The position numbers and the translations under genes were made by a program. Below are positions 1 to 7,547 of a stretch of DNA of 34,092 nt, piece by piece. The notes under the pieces were generated by a model. It made no database searches. It was not told the DNA's origin and was given only the letters and a program-made list of their open reading frames with translations. The stretch covers positions 1 through 34,092 of the forward strand of contig JAFWDH010000012.1 of the NCBI GenBank assembly GCA_017513135.1. Direction: 5' to 3'. The DNA is from Oscillospiraceae bacterium. GTDB lineage: Bacteria > Bacillota > Clostridia > Oscillospirales > Ruminococcaceae. Position 1 is the stretch's first letter; each line of letters begins with the position of its first letter.

Positions 1-1
1 T

Positions 2-511
2 TTTTTCCGCACCCTCCGGGGTATGACACAGAAGTATCTTGGTATGGCGGTGGGCTTTCCAGAGCGTTCCGCCGATGTTCGTCTGGCACAGTACGAAACA
101 GGCACCCGGACGCCGAAGGCCGACTTGACCGCTGCCCTGGCGCATACATTAGATGTATCGCCCCAGGCGTTGAGCGTCCCGGACATAGACAACTACATAG
201 GTTTGGCCCATACGCTGTTCGCCTTGGAGGATGTTTACAGTCTGAAAGTGGTAGAGGCGGATGGACGTGCCTGCCTGCAAGCAGATATTTTTCAGGGAGG
301 CCGTCAAGCCAGTGAGCTGAACAAAATCTTGATTGCGTGGCGGGAACAGGCGGCGAAGTTGGAGGCCGGGGAGATCACCAAGGAGGACTATGACCGCTGG
401 CGCTACAACTACCCGAAGTACGACACCACCCAGCGGTGGGCCAAAGTCCCCTCGAAGGAATTAAGCGATGCTCTGATAAAAGGATTGAAGAAACAGAGAA
501 AAGACAAATAA
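2..511 (+). CDS. XRE-type helix-turn-helix regulator, 5' end cut by window edge
   Basis: The frame is open from base 2, so the true start lies left of the window; the first internal ATG is at 23. The visible part begins inside a helix-turn-helix of the XRE/Cro class, with the typical ending AQYETGTRTPKADLTAALA followed by LDVSPQAL. The remaining ~130 residues carry a charged, helical region (EAGEITKEDYDRWRYNYP) common to regulators found on Bacillota mobile elements. Such proteins bind operator DNA as dimers; the target here is unknown. The gene looks GC-richer than the genes to its right and is followed at once by a strong hairpin terminator and then the 3' end of guaA. This context suggests the cargo edge of an integrated element. 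The XRE class is fairly sure; the link to a mobile element is inference. Confidence 0.75.
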   Translation, partial: FFRTLRGMTQKYLGMAVGFPERSADVRLAQYETGTRTPKADLTAALAHTLDVSPQALSVPDIDNYIGLAHTLFALEDVYSLKVVEADGRACLQADIFQGGRQASELNKILIAWREQAAKLEAGEITKEDYDRWRYNYPKYDTTQRWAKVPSKELSDALIKGLKKQRKDK

Positions 512-512
512 C

Positions 513-556
513 AAAAAAGGTCTTGCCGACTGGTGAAAGTCAGCAAGACCTTTTTC
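513..556 (+). terminator. Intrinsic terminator after the XRE gene
   Basis: An A-tract leads into GGTCTTGC, an inner GACT/AGTC stem, and the complementary GCAAGACC followed by TTTTT. The T and A tracts on both sides mean it could also stop transcription arriving from guaA on the minus strand, about 150 bases away. Confidence 0.85.
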
Positions 557-629
557 TTAGGATATGGAGGATTTACCCGCAAGCCACCCGTTATACGGGA
601 GTGAACAAAGTAAATCCGGTTTTGGTATC

Positions 630-649
630 TGCTATCAATTTGCTATCAA
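630..649 (+). repeat. Short direct repeat TGCTATCAA x2 beside the guaA 3' end
   Basis: The 9-mer TGCTATCAA occurs at 630-638 and again at 641-649, within the ~150-base gene-free stretch between the XRE terminator and the guaA stop codon. Short direct repeats near an integration junction can be arm-type integrase sites, but no integrase is visible here, so this is only suggestive. Confidence 0.35.
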
Positions 650-706
650 ATGCCCCGTTTCCGCTTTAAGACCCCAGTGTTTTCAAGGCTTTGCGGGTTT
701 TGTCAG

Positions 707-1681
707 TTATTCCCACTCAATTGTCGATACAGGTTTGTCAGACATGTCCCACAGAACGCGGTTTACTCCCGGTACCTCTGCAATGACTCTGTCGCGTATG
801 GTGCGCAGTGTCTCCCAGGGAAGCACTACAGATTCGGCTGTGACAGCATCAACGGTGTTGATGGCGCGGATGACTACAGCCCATCCCATATAACGCTTGC
901 CGTCCTTGATGCCGGTCGACTGCATATCAGGGATAACTGCGAAATACTGCCAAGGGGTCTGTTCAAGTTTGCCGATCTCCTCTCTGACAATTGCATCAGC
1001 TTCACGGAGAGATTCGAGTCTGTCTCTGGTGATCGCTCCTACGCAGCGGACTCCGAGGCCGGGCCCGGGGAACGGCTGACGATAGACCATGTTGTCGGGC
1101 AGACCGAGAGTCTTTCCGACGACTCTGACTTCATCCTTGTACAGCAGCTTGACCGGTTCAACCAGCTCAAAATCAAGGTCCTCGGGAAGTCCTCCGACAT
1201 TGTGATGGGCCTTCACGCCATCACTCTCAAGTATGTCAGGGTAGATAGTTCCCTGCGCGAGGAACTCTATGCCGTCCAGCTTCTTTGCTTCTTCAGCAAA
1301 TACATCTATGAATTCTTTTCCTATTATCTTGCGTTTTTCTTCCGGATCGGATACCCCCGCGAGCTTATCGAGGAATCTGTCAACGGCATCGACATAGACC
1401 AGGTTAGCATCCATCTGATCTCTGAAGACCTTGATGACCTGCTCAGGCTCTCCCTTACGGAGAAGTCCATGGTTGACATGAACACAGGTGAGCTGCTTTC
1501 CGATCGCTCTGATCAGAAGGGCCGCGACTACGGATGAGTCAACGCCGCCGGAAAGGGCAAGAAGGACTTTTTTGTCCCCGACCTGTTTCCTGACAGCATC
1601 TACCTGCTCATTGATGAACGCTTCCGCCAGTTCCGCGGTATTGATCCTTTTCATTGACTCGGGACGAACATTGTCTGACAT
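707..1681 (-). CDS. guaA: GMP synthase, ATP-pyrophosphatase and dimerisation domains only
   Basis: Converts XMP to GMP using ATP and ammonia, the last step of guanine nucleotide synthesis. The 324-residue protein carries the PP-loop LALSGGVDSS (about residues 41-50), the conserved KAHHNVGGLPEDLDF segment, the RQPFPGPGLGVR dimerisation-domain motif and the classical C-terminus TIEWE. The usual bacterial enzyme is about 510-525 residues because it has an N-terminal class I glutamine amidotransferase domain; that domain is absent. Only 17 bases separate the start from xpt upstream, so it is not encoded next door. The start at 1681 is supported by GAGGAG about eight bases before the ATG. It is the last gene of the minus-strand operon ychF-mtnN-xpt-guaA. 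Either a separate glutaminase subunit exists elsewhere, as in archaea, or the enzyme uses free ammonia. Confidence 0.93.
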   Translation of the reverse strand: MSDNVRPESMKRINTAELAEAFINEQVDAVRKQVGDKKVLLALSGGVDSSVVAALLIRAIGKQLTCVHVNHGLLRKGEPEQVIKVFRDQMDANLVYVDAVDRFLDKLAGVSDPEEKRKIIGKEFIDVFAEEAKKLDGIEFLAQGTIYPDILESDGVKAHHNVGGLPEDLDFELVEPVKLLYKDEVRVVGKTLGLPDNMVYRQPFPGPGLGVRCVGAITRDRLESLREADAIVREEIGKLEQTPWQYFAVIPDMQSTGIKDGKRYMGWAVVIRAINTVDAVTAESVVLPWETLRTIRDRVIAEVPGVNRVLWDMSDKPVSTIEWE

Positions 1682-1698
1682 TTTTCACTCTCCTCAAA

Positions 1699-2277
1699 CT
1701 ATTCCTGTGAGCGGAAGACGAATCCGCTCTCATCCGCTTTATCGATAATTGCAAGGCTCCTGAGATTATACCCCTTGGCACGAAGATTCGCTCCGCCGGG
1801 CTGGAATCCTTTCTCTATCGCGATACCGATACCGACCAATTCAGCTCCGGCCTGCTCAATTATATCTATCAGCCCGCTCAGTGCCTGACCGTTTGCCATG
1901 AAGTCATCTATGACCAGCACCTTGTCATCCTTGCTGAGCCATTCCTTGCTGAGGGTCAGAGTGACAGGCTTGTTATACGTGTATGACCTTATATCGCTGG
2001 TGTAGACATTGTCGGAGATATTCTCGCTTTTGGCCTTTTTGGCATATATGAGCGGGACTCCGAACTCTTCTGCGCAGACTGTGGCGATGGGGATCCCGGA
2101 TGCCTCAATGGTTACGACACATGTGATCGCGCTTGTGTCGAAAAGACGTCCGAACTCTTTTGCGCATTCCCGAAGAAGGCTGACATCAACTCTGTGATTG
2201 AGGAAGCCATCGACCTTTATGATGTCTCCGGGAAGTATCTTTCCTTCTGCTCTGATACGATCTTCTAGAAGTTTCAC
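1699..2277 (-). CDS. xpt: Xanthine phosphoribosyltransferase
   Basis: Salvages xanthine with PRPP to give XMP, the direct substrate of the GMP synthase encoded just downstream. The 192 residues match the usual length of Bacillus-type Xpt (about 194). Visible markers are the N-terminal KVDGFLNHRVD segment, the VTIEASGIP stretch, and the PRPP-binding loop VLVIDDFMANGQA (about residues 120-132), followed by GIGIAIEKGFQPGG. It lies 26 bases after mtnN and 17 bases before guaA on the same strand, so co-transcription is likely. Many Clostridia and Bacilli control xpt by a purine riboswitch; none fits in the short gap upstream, so regulation would come from the operon promoter. Confidence 0.95.
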   Translation of the reverse strand: MKLLEDRIRAEGKILPGDIIKVDGFLNHRVDVSLLRECAKEFGRLFDTSAITCVVTIEASGIPIATVCAEEFGVPLIYAKKAKSENISDNVYTSDIRSYTYNKPVTLTLSKEWLSKDDKVLVIDDFMANGQALSGLIDIIEQAGAELVGIGIAIEKGFQPGGANLRAKGYNLRSLAIIDKADESGFVFRSQE

Positions 2278-2303
2278 TGTATTATGCTCCTTACCAAATG
2301 TGA

Positions 2304-2981
2304 TCAGAATGAGAAGCTCTCCGCGAACCTGCGGATAAACGGGACTGAAGTCTCAAGATATGAAGAGATGAGGACGGTCTCATCGAACTGTTCTCCCGCG
2401 TCGTCATCCGCATTGTCGGAAATGATCTTGACCAGACAGAATGGCACATTGTTCTTGAGAGAGATGTGTGCGATGGCAGCGCCTTCCATCTCAACGCAGG
2501 AACATCCGGTCTTGCGGATGATAGAATCCTTGAGAGCTTTGTCGGATATGAACTGATCGCCTGAGGCAACTGTACCGCTCCTGTACTCGACATTCATATC
2601 AGCAAGTATCTTTTCCGCAGTCATGCACATTTTCTCATCCGGAATGAACTCGGAGGTCCCGGGAGCGTCCTGGGATATGAAGTCCTCCGGAAACAGGTCG
2701 TGATAAACTACGCGGTCTGCCAGCACTGCACCGCCGAGAGGGAGATCGCATGCATTTCCTGCAAGCCCTATGTTAAGTATCGCCTCGCATTTAAGTACGC
2801 TGATCAGGACCTGCACACATGCACCGGCATTGACTTTTCCTATTCCGCTGAGAGCAATGACTGCTGTGTTCTCACCCAGAGGAACTTCTGCGTATCTTAC
2901 ACCGCAAACTGTTTTGATCTCGCCCTGTTCGTCTATTCGGCCGATCTCAGCTTCAAACGCTACTACTACGCCTAACCTCAT
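2304..2981 (-). CDS. mtnN: 5'-methylthioadenosine/S-adenosylhomocysteine nucleosidase
   Basis: Cleaves MTA and SAH to adenine plus the thioribose or ribosylhomocysteine product, recycling SAM by-products and feeding adenine to salvage. The 225-residue protein starts MRLGVVVAFEAEIGRI; the Glu in AFEAE corresponds to the family's catalytic acid near residue 12. The adenine/ribose-binding CVEMEGAAIAHI and the catalytic Asp in IISDNADDD are present near residues 170-195. Length and motif order are normal. It sits 9 bases after the ychF stop and 26 bases before xpt. This places SAM by-product recycling in the same unit as xanthine-to-GMP salvage. Confidence 0.94.
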   Translation of the reverse strand: MRLGVVVAFEAEIGRIDEQGEIKTVCGVRYAEVPLGENTAVIALSGIGKVNAGACVQVLISVLKCEAILNIGLAGNACDLPLGGAVLADRVVYHDLFPEDFISQDAPGTSEFIPDEKMCMTAEKILADMNVEYRSGTVASGDQFISDKALKDSIIRKTGCSCVEMEGAAIAHISLKNNVPFCLVKIISDNADDDAGEQFDETVLISSYLETSVPFIRRFAESFSF

Positions 2982-2990
2982 TTTTATCCC

Positions 2991-4082
2991 TCAAACATTG
3001 AAACGGAAGAGCGTGACGTCTCCGTCCTTCATAACATAATCCTTGCCTTCACTTCTGATAAGCCCTTTTTCCTTGCATGCCTGCATGCTGCCGAGCTCCT
3101 TGAGTGTCTCGAAGGGAACTATCTCGGCTCTGATGAAGCCACGCTCGAAGTCGCTGTGTATCTTTCCTGCAGCCTGAGGGGCTTTTGTGCCTTTCTTTAT
3201 GGTCCAGGCTCTGACTTCATCCGCTCCTCCTGTAAGGAAACTGATCAGGCCGAGCAGCGAATACCCTTCCTGTATCAGCTTTTCAAGACCGCTGTATTCT
3301 ATACCGAGGTCTTCTAGGAAAGCCTTTTTCTCTGCAAGGTCGTAGCCGGCGATCTCCTCTTCTGTCTTGGCGCAGATAACGACGACACCGCTTCCGTCCT
3401 TCGCTGCGTATTCTCTGACCTGATCCACATAAGAATTCTCCACACCGTCCATCAGGTCATCTTCTGAGATGTTGGCAGCATAGATAACAGGTTTCGCTGA
3501 AAGGAGAGGAATGTCATTGAAAAGCTCTGCCTCTGATTCTGAGACTTCAAACGCGCGGGCATTGTTTCCCGCGTTCAGGAAATCATTGAGCCTGTTGAGA
3601 AACTCGAGTTCGGCAGCCAGCGTCTTGTCGCCTTTGGCCGCCTTGGATGTTTTCTCGATCCGTCGCGAGAGGATCTCGATGTCAGAGAGAAGCAGCTCAT
3701 AATTGACGGTTTCTATGTCACGTACCGGATCGACGGATCCGTCAACATGGATGATCTCGGTGCTGTCAAAGCATCTGACTACGTGTATGATTGCGTCGCA
3801 CTGCCTGATGTTTTCAAGGAACTTGTTGCCCAGACCTTCTCCTTTTGAGGCGCCGCGGACCAGACCTGCGATATCGACGAACTCGATGGTGGCAGGCGTG
3901 TATTTCTTGGGACTGTAATAATCAGCAAGCCAGTCAAGACGGCTGTCGGGGACGGTGACTGTGCCGATGTTGGGTTCAATGGTGCAGAACGGATAATTGG
4001 CCGCCTGCGCGCCTGCATTGGAAATGGCATTGAAAAGGGTGCTTTTCCCCACGTTCGGGAGCCCGACTATGCCAAGTTTCAT
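2991..4082 (-). CDS. ychF: YchF/OLA1-type P-loop ATPase
   Basis: Ribosome-associated Obg-family P-loop protein that prefers ATP to GTP and is linked to stress responses and translation. I place the start at 4082 ([15 protein letters not shown]), which gives the family's usual 363 residues and has GAGG upstream; a longer frame to 4163 adds 27 unlikely residues. Visible are the Walker [10 protein letters not shown] at residues 6-14, [10 protein letters not shown], the switch II region [19 protein letters not shown], a coiled insert in the middle, and a C-terminal TGS-like domain with [17 protein letters not shown]. It is the first gene of the minus-strand operon and is divergent from the 4321 gene. 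Confidence 0.96.
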   Translation of the reverse strand: MKLGIVGLPNVGKSTLFNAISNAGAQAANYPFCTIEPNIGTVTVPDSRLDWLADYYSPKKYTPATIEFVDIAGLVRGASKGEGLGNKFLENIRQCDAIIHVVRCFDSTEIIHVDGSVDPVRDIETVNYELLLSDIEILSRRIEKTSKAAKGDKTLAAELEFLNRLNDFLNAGNNARAFEVSESEAELFNDIPLLSAKPVIYAANISEDDLMDGVENSYVDQVREYAAKDGSGVVVICAKTEEEIAGYDLAEKKAFLEDLGIEYSGLEKLIQEGYSLLGLISFLTGGADEVRAWTIKKGTKAPQAAGKIHSDFERGFIRAEIVPFETLKELGSMQACKEKGLIRSEGKDYVMKDGDVTLFRFNV

Positions 4083-4181
4083 ATTGCTACTGACCTCGTA
4101 AAATCTATTGTTGCCGCGCTTCGGAACGGCTGCCCGGAAATGACAGAGCCGAAGCCGGTTCATACTTTGACTGACAACTGT

Positions 4182-4190
4182 ATTTTAACA
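4182..4190 (-). promoter_or_regulatory. Extended -10 promoter for the ychF operon
   Basis: Read on the minus strand, the sequence is TGTTAAAAT, a TGn extended -10 about 100 bases upstream of the ychF start. No good -35 is seen, which extended -10 promoters tolerate. Confidence 0.45.
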
Positions 4191-4246
4191 TGTATTGAAA
4201 AACGACACTATATATTTCATCTCCGGAGCGTGACGAATCCTTACAT

Positions 4247-4276
4247 TTGTACGTGATAAGTTTTGTCTATTATAAT
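4247..4276 (+). promoter_or_regulatory. Sigma-A-type promoter for the 4321-5142 pair
   Basis: TTGTAC (4247-4252) and a perfect TATAAT (4271-4276) are separated by 18 bases, ending about 45 bases before the TTG start at 4321. It is divergent from the ychF promoter in the same 238-base gap. Confidence 0.7.
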
Positions 4277-4320
4277 GAGTTCGGAAGCATACAAATGTCA
4301 GACGGAAAGGCGCTGGAAAA

Positions 4321-4668
4321 TTGAAGAGCATCGATGTTTATAAACAGTACTTCTCTGCATTCTGTGATTTTGACGGTGATGTCAGAAAAGGAGCTTCCGT
4401 GGTTCTTAATGCGACTACGGAAGAGGGAAATGTTGAGTACAAGGTATGTGTCAGTTTTTTCCTGCATGAAGATGAAGAGGACTTCAGGATCAGTTATGAC
4501 CGGTATTTTGAGAAGATCCTTTTCAGCGGGAAAGGACGGAGATCAAAGAAGAGAGATTCGGAATATCTTGAGACAGTGAGAGAGACCGCAAACGAGATCG
4601 CAGCGGAGAATAATGCTCAGATCCACTGGGACAGGCCTCTTACTGATGCCAGGACTGACACATTGTGA
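4321..4668 (+). CDS. Unknown 115-residue cytosolic protein
   Basis: I do not recognise this protein. It has a TTG start (frame opens MKSIDVYKQYFSAFCDFDG), no signal peptide and no membrane segment. It is acidic in the middle (HEDEEDFRISYDRYFEKIL) with a basic patch KGRRSKKR near residue 73, then a helical ETANEIAAENNAQIHW end. A good promoter lies just upstream, and only 9 bases separate its stop from the methionine sulfoxide reductase gene, so the two are almost certainly one transcript. A role tied to oxidative damage repair is possible only by association. A weak purine-rich stretch before the TTG is the only ribosome-site support. Confidence 0.65.
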   Translation: MKSIDVYKQYFSAFCDFDGDVRKGASVVLNATTEEGNVEYKVCVSFFLHEDEEDFRISYDRYFEKILFSGKGRRSKKRDSEYLETVRETANEIAAENNAQIHWDRPLTDARTDTL

Positions 4669-4677
4669 GGGAATGCT

Positions 4678-5142
4678 ATGGGAAAAGTAGACTATTTACT
4701 GATGGCTAAGCAGCTGAGCTCCCTGATAGAAGAGGACGGAGATTGCCTTCCGGTGCTCTCCAACTGTTCAGCCTTGCTGTGGGAGAATCTGAAAGACATC
4801 AACTGGGCGGGATTCTACCTTGTGCGGGGGGATATCCTCGTGCTGGGGCCTTTCCAGGGAAAGCTTGCGTGCATACACATAGAGAAGGGGAAGGGCGTTT
4901 GCGGGACAGCCTGGGAGACAGACAGTACACAGCTTGTTGCAAATGTCCATGAGTTTCCCGGACACATTGCCTGTGACAGCGCCTCAAACTCCGAGGTGGT
5001 CGTTCCGGTGAGAAGAGACGGCGAAGTCGTGGCTGTGATTGATATCGACAGTCCGCTGTTCGGGAGGTTCTCATCCGAAGACGCAGAAGGCCTGGAGAAG
5101 ATCGCTGACCTGCTCGGGAGCAGAGTAGTGTGGCCGGAATGA
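4678..5142 (+). CDS. msrC: Free methionine-R-sulfoxide reductase (GAF domain)
   Basis: Reduces free L-methionine-R-sulfoxide to methionine in the cytosol, part of defence against oxidants. The 154-residue protein is a single GAF domain with the family's full signature: VLGPFQGKLAC, KGKGVCGTAW and GHIACDSASNSE. The three cysteines fall at residues 65, 75 and 99, the same 10 and 24 spacing as the catalytic and resolving cysteines of the Escherichia coli enzyme (84, 94, 118), followed by VIDIDSPLFGRF. A GAGGGA ribosome site precedes the ATG. It shares a transcript with the unknown gene just upstream and is followed 85 bases later by a two-component system. Confidence 0.95.
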   Translation: MGKVDYLLMAKQLSSLIEEDGDCLPVLSNCSALLWENLKDINWAGFYLVRGDILVLGPFQGKLACIHIEKGKGVCGTAWETDSTQLVANVHEFPGHIACDSASNSEVVVPVRRDGEVVAVIDIDSPLFGRFSSEDAEGLEKIADLLGSRVVWPE

Positions 5143-5227
5143 CATGGCAGAGCGCCTGATTTCACAGAATATTAAAAAAAAGATGATATATTGATAGGAC
5201 CAATCCTGTTTCAGAGAGGACAAAAAG

Positions 5228-5914
5228 ATGGCAAAGCCCAATATAATGGTCGTTGACGACGAGAAGAATATATGCGAGCTTCTGAGATTGTATCTTGAGA
5301 AGGAGGATTTCGACGTCACCATAGTAAATAACGGATCGGACGCGATCGCCCTCATCAGGCAGAATCAGCCGAGCCTCGTGCTGCTTGACATCATGATGCC
5401 TGTGATAGACGGGTGGGAAGTCTGCAGACAGGTGAGAGAGTTCAGCAGCGTGCCGATTATTATGCTTACGGCCAAAGGCGAGACCTTTGATAAGGTGATG
5501 GGTCTGGACCTCGGAGCGGACGATTATATCGTCAAGCCGTTCGACACCAAGGAAGTAGTCGCCAGAGTCAAAGCCGTACTGAGGAGATCATCTTCGGCCG
5601 ATACCGAAGGAGAGGTCCGTTATGACAAGCTGACCGTGAACATCGTCAAATACGAGCTGTGTGTCGACGGAAAAGTGATCGATACGCCTCCCAAGGAGCT
5701 CGAGCTCCTGTATCATCTTGCAAAGAATCCGAACAGAGTCTATACAAGAGACCAGCTCCTTGATGAAGTATGGGGATTCGAGTATTTCGGAGACAGCAGG
5801 ACTGTTGACGTTCATGTCAAGAGGCTGCGTGAGAAACTGGAAGGAGTCTCCGATCAGTGGAGCCTCAAGACTGTCTGGGGAGTAGGATACAAGTTTGAGG
5901 TAAAGACTCCGTGA
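5228..5914 (+). CDS. OmpR/PhoB-family response regulator
   Basis: DNA-binding output protein of a two-component system. Residues 1-120 form a receiver domain with the acidic pair VVDDE, phospho-acceptor Asp54 in VLLDIMMP, the switch Thr81 and Lys103 in YIVKPFD. Residues ~130-228 form a winged helix of the OmpR type (PPKELELLYHLAKNP, then RTVDVHVKRLREKLE and WGVGYKFE). The ribosome site AGAGAGGA stands nine bases from the ATG. Its stop overlaps the GTG start of the kinase by four bases, the classical coupling of partner genes. The specific stimulus and regulon cannot be read from the sequence. Confidence 0.95.
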   Translation: MAKPNIMVVDDEKNICELLRLYLEKEDFDVTIVNNGSDAIALIRQNQPSLVLLDIMMPVIDGWEVCRQVREFSSVPIIMLTAKGETFDKVMGLDLGADDYIVKPFDTKEVVARVKAVLRRSSSADTEGEVRYDKLTVNIVKYELCVDGKVIDTPPKELELLYHLAKNPNRVYTRDQLLDEVWGFEYFGDSRTVDVHVKRLREKLEGVSDQWSLKTVWGVGYKFEVKTP

Positions 5915-7437
5915 GAGACGGACTGTTCAAAAAATACTTTACGATATTTCTGGTGACTCTGGTGTCCTGCACCGGACTGCTGGGCTTTACCCTGCTTGCG
6001 ATCTCAGGAGCTAACTATACTGCAGAAAAAGAGAAGACGATGTCTGCGATCGCGGTCAGATATGAGGAAGTTTCTGCCGGTATACTCGACTCAGCCACGA
6101 GGGGAGAATCGGAAGCTGAACTGGTCCTTCTTTCCGCTCAGACTGAGCCGGTCACGGTCTGTGTGACGGATGAGGAAGGAAAGCTTCTGTTCAGCAGTGA
6201 TGAGGAACCTGTTTTCTCACAGAAGGATTTCAGAAAATCCATAGGTTCCATCAGAAAAAACGGACGGATCTTCTCAGGTGAATATGTCTCGGGCCTTTTC
6301 CTCAGCAAAGGAAACTACGTATACGGGATCCCCGTAACCTCCAAAACAGGAGCAGAGGGGTTCCTTTTCCTTTTTACAGCAGTCGGCCCTTTGTTCAGTT
6401 ATCTGGGAGAGACGATGGCGACATACGCGTTCTCTGTCGGAATAATGTTTTTGGTCGCTTTCGTTGTCATCTATACCACTACGATGCAGCTTATAAGTCC
6501 CCTTCAGGAAATGTCGCGCGCGGCGGAGAGCTTCGGCAAGGGGGATTTCTCCGCGAGGATAGAGGTCGAAGGGGATGATGAGATCGCCATGCTGGCAAGG
6601 TCATTCAACAGGATGGCGGAGTCTCTTGATGAATTTGAGACGAACAGACGCAGTTTCATAGCAAATGTCTCCCATGACCTCAGAACGCCGATGACGACCA
6701 TCGGCGGATATATCGACGGGATACTGGACGGAACGATACCGAAGAGCGAACAGAAGCATTATCTTGAGATAGTTTCGGAAGAGGTGAAGAGACTGTCAAG
6801 GCTGACATCGTCACTGCTTTCGGTAATGAGGCTTGAGGAAAGGAACCAGAGCGTCGAACTGGTCAATGTTGACGCATGGGACCTGATACTGAACATCATG
6901 TTCAATCTGGAACACAGGATCGAGGAGAAGAACATCTATATTCCTGATCTCTCGCCTGAAGTCAGTGAAGTCAGAGCAGACAAGGATATGCTCCATCAGG
7001 TCATTTATAATCTGATAGACAACGCAGTCAAATACACTCCTGCCGGAGGAGAGATCAACGTGTCTGTTTCAGAGGACGGCGGACAGACCAGGATATCGGT
7101 GCGCAACAGTGGACCCGGCATATCGGCTGACGAGCAGCCGTATGTATTCGAACGGTTTTACAAGACTGACAAGTCAAGAGGGGTCGACAAAGGCGGCACG
7201 GGACTGGGCCTTTATATAGTCAAGATGCTGACGACTGCGATGGGAGGAACGGTTGAGGTCGAGAGTGACGGCGAGAGCTATACGTTGTTCACGGTGACGC
7301 TCCAGAGCGCTCCTTCCCAGAGAGAAAAGACGGCAAAGATCAGCAAACCGGAGAAGGGAAAAACCAGGTCATCCAAAAGCCGCAGGCTTTTTTCGCCGGG
7401 TCATTCTCCCAGACTTCCCTGGGCCGGCAAACGATAA
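5911..7437 (+). CDS. Membrane sensor histidine kinase with basic C-terminal tail
   Basis: Partner of the regulator just upstream (4-base overlap, GTG start). There is a membrane segment at about residues 11-31, an extracellular sensor region of ~135 residues, a second membrane segment near 170-190, then HAMP, HisKA with NVSHDLRTPM (phospho-acceptor His255), and HATPase_c with the N-box LIDNAVKYTP and G-box GTGLGLYIVKM. The catalytic core ends near SYTLFTVTLQ. After it comes a ~45-residue Lys/Arg/Ser-rich tail (KGKTRSSKSRRLF onward) that is not part of the family. That tail is encoded across a terminator-like hairpin at 7375-7393, so the original stop may have been lost. The autophosphorylation motifs are intact. 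Confidence 0.94.
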   Translation: MRDGLFKKYFTIFLVTLVSCTGLLGFTLLAISGANYTAEKEKTMSAIAVRYEEVSAGILDSATRGESEAELVLLSAQTEPVTVCVTDEEGKLLFSSDEEPVFSQKDFRKSIGSIRKNGRIFSGEYVSGLFLSKGNYVYGIPVTSKTGAEGFLFLFTAVGPLFSYLGETMATYAFSVGIMFLVAFVVIYTTTMQLISPLQEMSRAAESFGKGDFSARIEVEGDDEIAMLARSFNRMAESLDEFETNRRSFIANVSHDLRTPMTTIGGYIDGILDGTIPKSEQKHYLEIVSEEVKRLSRLTSSLLSVMRLEERNQSVELVNVDAWDLILNIMFNLEHRIEEKNIYIPDLSPEVSEVRADKDMLHQVIYNLIDNAVKYTPAGGEINVSVSEDGGQTRISVRNSGPGISADEQPYVFERFYKTDKSRGVDKGGTGLGLYIVKMLTTAMGGTVEVESDGESYTLFTVTLQSAPSQREKTAKISKPEKGKTRSSKSRRLFSPGHSPRLPWAGKR

Positions 7438-7492
7438 AAAACATCGGGTCGGAACAGTCCTGTGCGATGTGCGTCAGGTTGCGTTCCGACCC
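7375..7492 (+). terminator. Three consecutive hairpins at the kinase/rpe junction
   Basis: First: AAAAGCC/GGCTTTT with a 3-base loop and a T-run (7375-7393), inside the kinase frame. Second: GCCGG/CCGGC enclosing CCCAG/CTGGG (7395-7428), also coding. Third: a perfect 10-bp stem GGGTCGGAAC/GTTCCGACCC (7446-7455 with 7483-7492) and inner CCTG/CAGG, after the stop codon. The first resembles an intrinsic terminator. The third has only a weak T-tract and could be a terminator, attenuator or RNA-stability element before rpe. Confidence 0.55.
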
Positions 7493-7504
7493 TTCGTTTG
7501 ATAG

Positions 7505-7510
7505 TATAAT
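7505..7510 (+). promoter_or_regulatory. Candidate -10 element upstream of rpe
   Basis: TATAAT lies 37 bases before the rpe start, just after the 7446-7492 hairpin. No convincing -35 at 16-18 bases is seen because that position falls in the hairpin arm. Confidence 0.35.
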
Positions 7511-7547
7511 GTAATGTATTAAGACTGGTTTCGGTATGGAGGATATT

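Noticed and set aside
650..1537. Long plus-strand frame of 295 codons
   Set aside because: It is the mirror of guaA, which has full motif support on the minus strand; the frame shows no family signature.
2278..2303. Purine riboswitch before xpt
   Set aside because: Only 26 bases separate mtnN and xpt; there is no room for an aptamer.
4083..4163. 27-residue N-terminal extension of YchF
   Set aside because: The family starts at [15 protein letters not shown], and a GAGG ribosome site precedes that ATG.
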